DNA from: Dehalococcoidia bacterium
GTDB lineage: Bacteria > Chloroflexota > Dehalococcoidia > Dehalococcoidales > Fen-1064
Assembly: GCA_003153955.1 (NCBI GenBank)
Contig: PMCB01000004.1
Coordinates: forward strand, 1 to 8,584
Length of the DNA: 8,584 nucleotides
Direction of reading: 5' to 3'
A program made the position numbers and the translations under genes. Positions 7,547 through 8,584 of the stretch are shown one piece after another. The notes under the pieces are model-generated. The model saw nothing but the letters and a program-made list of their open reading frames with translations, was not told the origin of the DNA and did not search any database. Position 1 is the stretch's first letter. Each line of letters begins with the position of its first letter.

Positions 7547-7915
7547 TTATTCAGGTTTGACTTCGGATGCAGGTGACGCTGTTTCATCGACAACTTCAAC
7601 CGCAGTCTTTTTTGCTTCATTTAAAACATCGGGAGTAGCGATTTCATCCGGCTTGACTTCAATCGCCGCTGCTTTATTGATAATTTCTTCGACACGCCAC
7701 CGTTTCTCTTTGGAAAGGGGCCGAGTTTCTACTATTTTCACGGTATCGCCAATTTGACATTCATTCTTTTCATCATGAACTTTATAGCGTTTTACCTTTT
7801 TAATGGTCTTTTTGTACAACGGGTGGTTCCGATGCGACTCAACCAGCACAACCAGGGTTTTATCCATCTTGTTGCTCGAAACCCGCCCTACTTTGCTTTT
7901 CAGAATTATTGTCAT
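7547..7915 (-). CDS. rpsQ: 30S ribosomal protein S17 with acidic C-terminal extension
   Basis: S17 is a primary 16S rRNA-binding protein with an OB fold. The conserved core, about residues 7-82, includes [16 protein letters not shown] (8-23), [19 protein letters not shown] (31-49) and [19 protein letters not shown] (55-73). The total is 122 residues, whereas many bacterial S17 proteins are about 80-90. The extra 40 residues (about 83-122) are rich in Ala, Val, Glu and Pro, with about 10 acidic and 4 lysine residues, unlike the basic core, and are probably disordered. The ATG at 7915 is preceded in frame by a TAG two codons upstream, fixing the start. Its Shine-Dalgarno sequence AAGGG is modest. 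A 56-nt spacer, the longest in the window, separates it from rpmC. Confidence 0.95.
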   Translation of the reverse strand: MTIILKSKVGRVSSNKMDKTLVVLVESHRNHPLYKKTIKKVKRYKVHDEKNECQIGDTVKIVETRPLSKEKRWRVEEIINKAAAIEVKPDEIATPDVLNEAKKTAVEVVDETASPASEVKPE

Positions 7916-7942
7916 AGACTATACCCTTTTCTTCTGCCAATT

Positions 7943-7987
7943 ACTGACAGTTTTTCCTACTTTGACAGGTATTATTTCCCTGTCAGT
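7943..7987. repeat. Overlapping inverted repeats between rpmC and rpsQ
   Basis: On the plus strand ACTGACAG (7943-7950), TGACAGG (7963-7969) and CCTGTCAGT (7979-7987) share one core. The last arm can pair with TGACAGG (7 bp, 9-nt loop) or with ACTGACAG (8 bp, 29-nt loop), but not with both. The shared arm includes the final rpmC codons. No T-run follows on either strand, so this is not a classic intrinsic terminator. It could be an mRNA structure ahead of the rpsQ ribosome binding site, a protein site, or chance. Confidence 0.45.
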
Positions 7988-8169
7988 TCTCTTTCCCTGA
8001 TAATCGTTTGAATGATTGCGATCTTTCTTCTTGTCCGGGGTATTTCCCGGTGGTTCACCAATTGTTTGGTTGACGATTTTAAACGCAAATCAAAAAGTTC
8101 CCGGTTAGCCGTCTGAAGCTGTTTGTTTAATTCCTCGGAGCTCATCGCTCGAACTTCACTAACTTTCAA
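7972..8169 (-). CDS. rpmC: 50S ribosomal protein L29
   Basis: L29 lies beside the exit tunnel of the large subunit, close to where chaperones and the signal recognition particle dock. The 65-residue product is a two-helix hairpin of the family: [18 protein letters not shown], then [20 protein letters not shown] (21-40) and [19 protein letters not shown] (43-61). The start is TTG at 8169, supported by a perfect AAGGAGGT 8 nt upstream. An in-frame ATG at 8145 would remove the conserved N-terminus. It overlaps the end of rplP by 11 nt. Its last codons join an inverted repeat shared with the spacer before rpsQ. Confidence 0.95.
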   Translation of the reverse strand: MKVSEVRAMSSEELNKQLQTANRELFDLRLKSSTKQLVNHREIPRTRRKIAIIQTIIRERELTGK

Positions 8170-8584
8170 CTGCCGCTACCTCCTTGATCCGCGTTAGGCC
8201 GGCAAGACCGCTTGTCTTCCTGGTAACGAATTTGGCATCAACCGGCAATTTATTGGCAGCCAGACGCATCGCTTCTTTAGCGGTCGCCTCATCAACACCG
8301 CCCATTTCAAACATGATACGTCCCCGTTTTACCACCGCAACCCAATGATCCGGGGTACCTTTACCGGAACCCATACGGGTTTCCGCTGCTTTCTTAGTGA
8401 TTGTCTTATCCGGGAAAATACGGATATATACTTTACCGCCGCGGCGCACATAATGTGTAATTGCGCGACGAGCGGCTTCAATTTGACGCGCTGTCACCCA
8501 AACGGACTCTTCCGCCTGTAATCCGAAATCACCAAACGTGACAACATTTCCGGAATGGGCTGTGCCCTTCCGGCGCCCTTTTGA
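8159..8584 (-). CDS. rplP: 50S ribosomal protein L16 (5' end outside window)
   Basis: L16 binds 23S and 5S rRNA near the A site and is needed for late large-subunit assembly. The reading frame is open from the right edge to the TAG at 8159-8161, giving 141 residues with no start codon in view. The fragment begins [20 protein letters not shown], so about 12 N-terminal residues (the usual ML-PKRVKYRK opening) should lie beyond the edge. The first in-frame start-like codon, GTG at 8497, is internal and not the true start. Signatures include [40 protein letters not shown] and [20 protein letters not shown]. The C-terminus runs about 15-18 residues past the usual FVTR end and encodes the rpmC ribosome binding site. 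Confidence 0.96.
   Translation of the reverse strand, partial: SKGRRKGTAHSGNVVTFGDFGLQAEESVWVTARQIEAARRAITHYVRRGGKVYIRIFPDKTITKKAAETRMGSGKGTPDHWVAVVKRGRIMFEMGGVDEATAKEAMRLAANKLPVDAKFVTRKTSGLAGLTRIKEVAAVES
8178..8185 (-). promoter_or_regulatory. Perfect ribosome binding site for the rpmC TTG start
   Basis: AAGGAGGT on the minus strand, fully complementary to the typical anti-Shine-Dalgarno tail of 16S rRNA, lies 8 nt before TTG 8169. It is inside the rplP coding region (Lys-Glu-Val codons). It is the strongest such site in the window and pairs with one of the weakest start codons. Confidence 0.85.

Noticed and set aside
7962..7990. TTGACA on the plus strand as a promoter -35 box
   Set aside because: There is no matching -10 box at 16-18 nt, and no gene on the plus strand to drive. 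It is part of the inverted-repeat cluster.
8143..8145. ATG at 8145 as the rpmC start
   Set aside because: It would delete the conserved N-terminal MKVSEVR part of L29, whereas the upstream TTG has a perfect Shine-Dalgarno sequence.
1..8584. A novel defence, mobile or biosynthetic system
   Set aside because: All coding space is taken by recognised core translation, export and housekeeping genes in a conserved order. No transposase, repeats array, RNA gene or unassigned gene remains.

Overview
This window is a single, tightly packed ribosomal-protein operon segment, and every gene lies on the minus strand. Read in the direction of transcription (right to left), the order is rplP (5' end cut by the window edge), rpmC, rpsQ, rplN, rplX, rplE, rpsN (short zinc type, rpsZ), rpsH, rplF, rplR, rpsE, rpmD, rplO, secY, adk, map, infA, rpmJ, rpsM. 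The left edge then carries the ribosome binding site of the next gene, expected to be rpsK. This is the end of the S10 block, the whole spc block with secY, and the start of the alpha block, joined with adk, map and infA in the order common to Gram-positive and many other bacteria.

The source is a bacterium. The secY-adk-map-infA-rpmJ-rpsM order, the short four-cysteine S14, the zinc-lid adenylate kinase and the moderate GC content exclude a gammaproteobacterial layout. The SecY N-terminus and the general protein style remind me of Chloroflexota (Dehalococcoidia-like), but that placement rests on memory of the families and is only a guess.

Layout: 8584-4169 encodes L16, L29, S17, L14, L24, L5, S14, S8, L6, L18 and S5. 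4176-2230 encodes L30, L15 and the translocon channel SecY. 2219-557 encodes adenylate kinase, methionine aminopeptidase and IF-1. 546-30 encodes L36 and S13. Spacers are 8-56 nt and five junctions overlap (1, 4, 8, 11 and 20 nt). No spacer exceeds 56 nt, and I see no internal terminator or convincing promoter, so the genes are probably co-transcribed. The products together supply ribosome subunits, the factor that assists initiation, the enzyme that trims N-terminal methionine from nascent chains, the export channel the ribosome docks on, and an adenylate-balance enzyme.

Most of the window is ordinary core genome. Points worth a second look are a competing inverted-repeat cluster in the rpmC-rpsQ spacer, an acidic C-terminal extension on S17, Shine-Dalgarno sequences encoded inside the C-terminal codons of upstream proteins at each overlapping junction, six non-ATG starts among 18 complete genes, and a small insertion in methionine aminopeptidase. 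I found no mobile element, CRISPR array, RNA gene or novel system.
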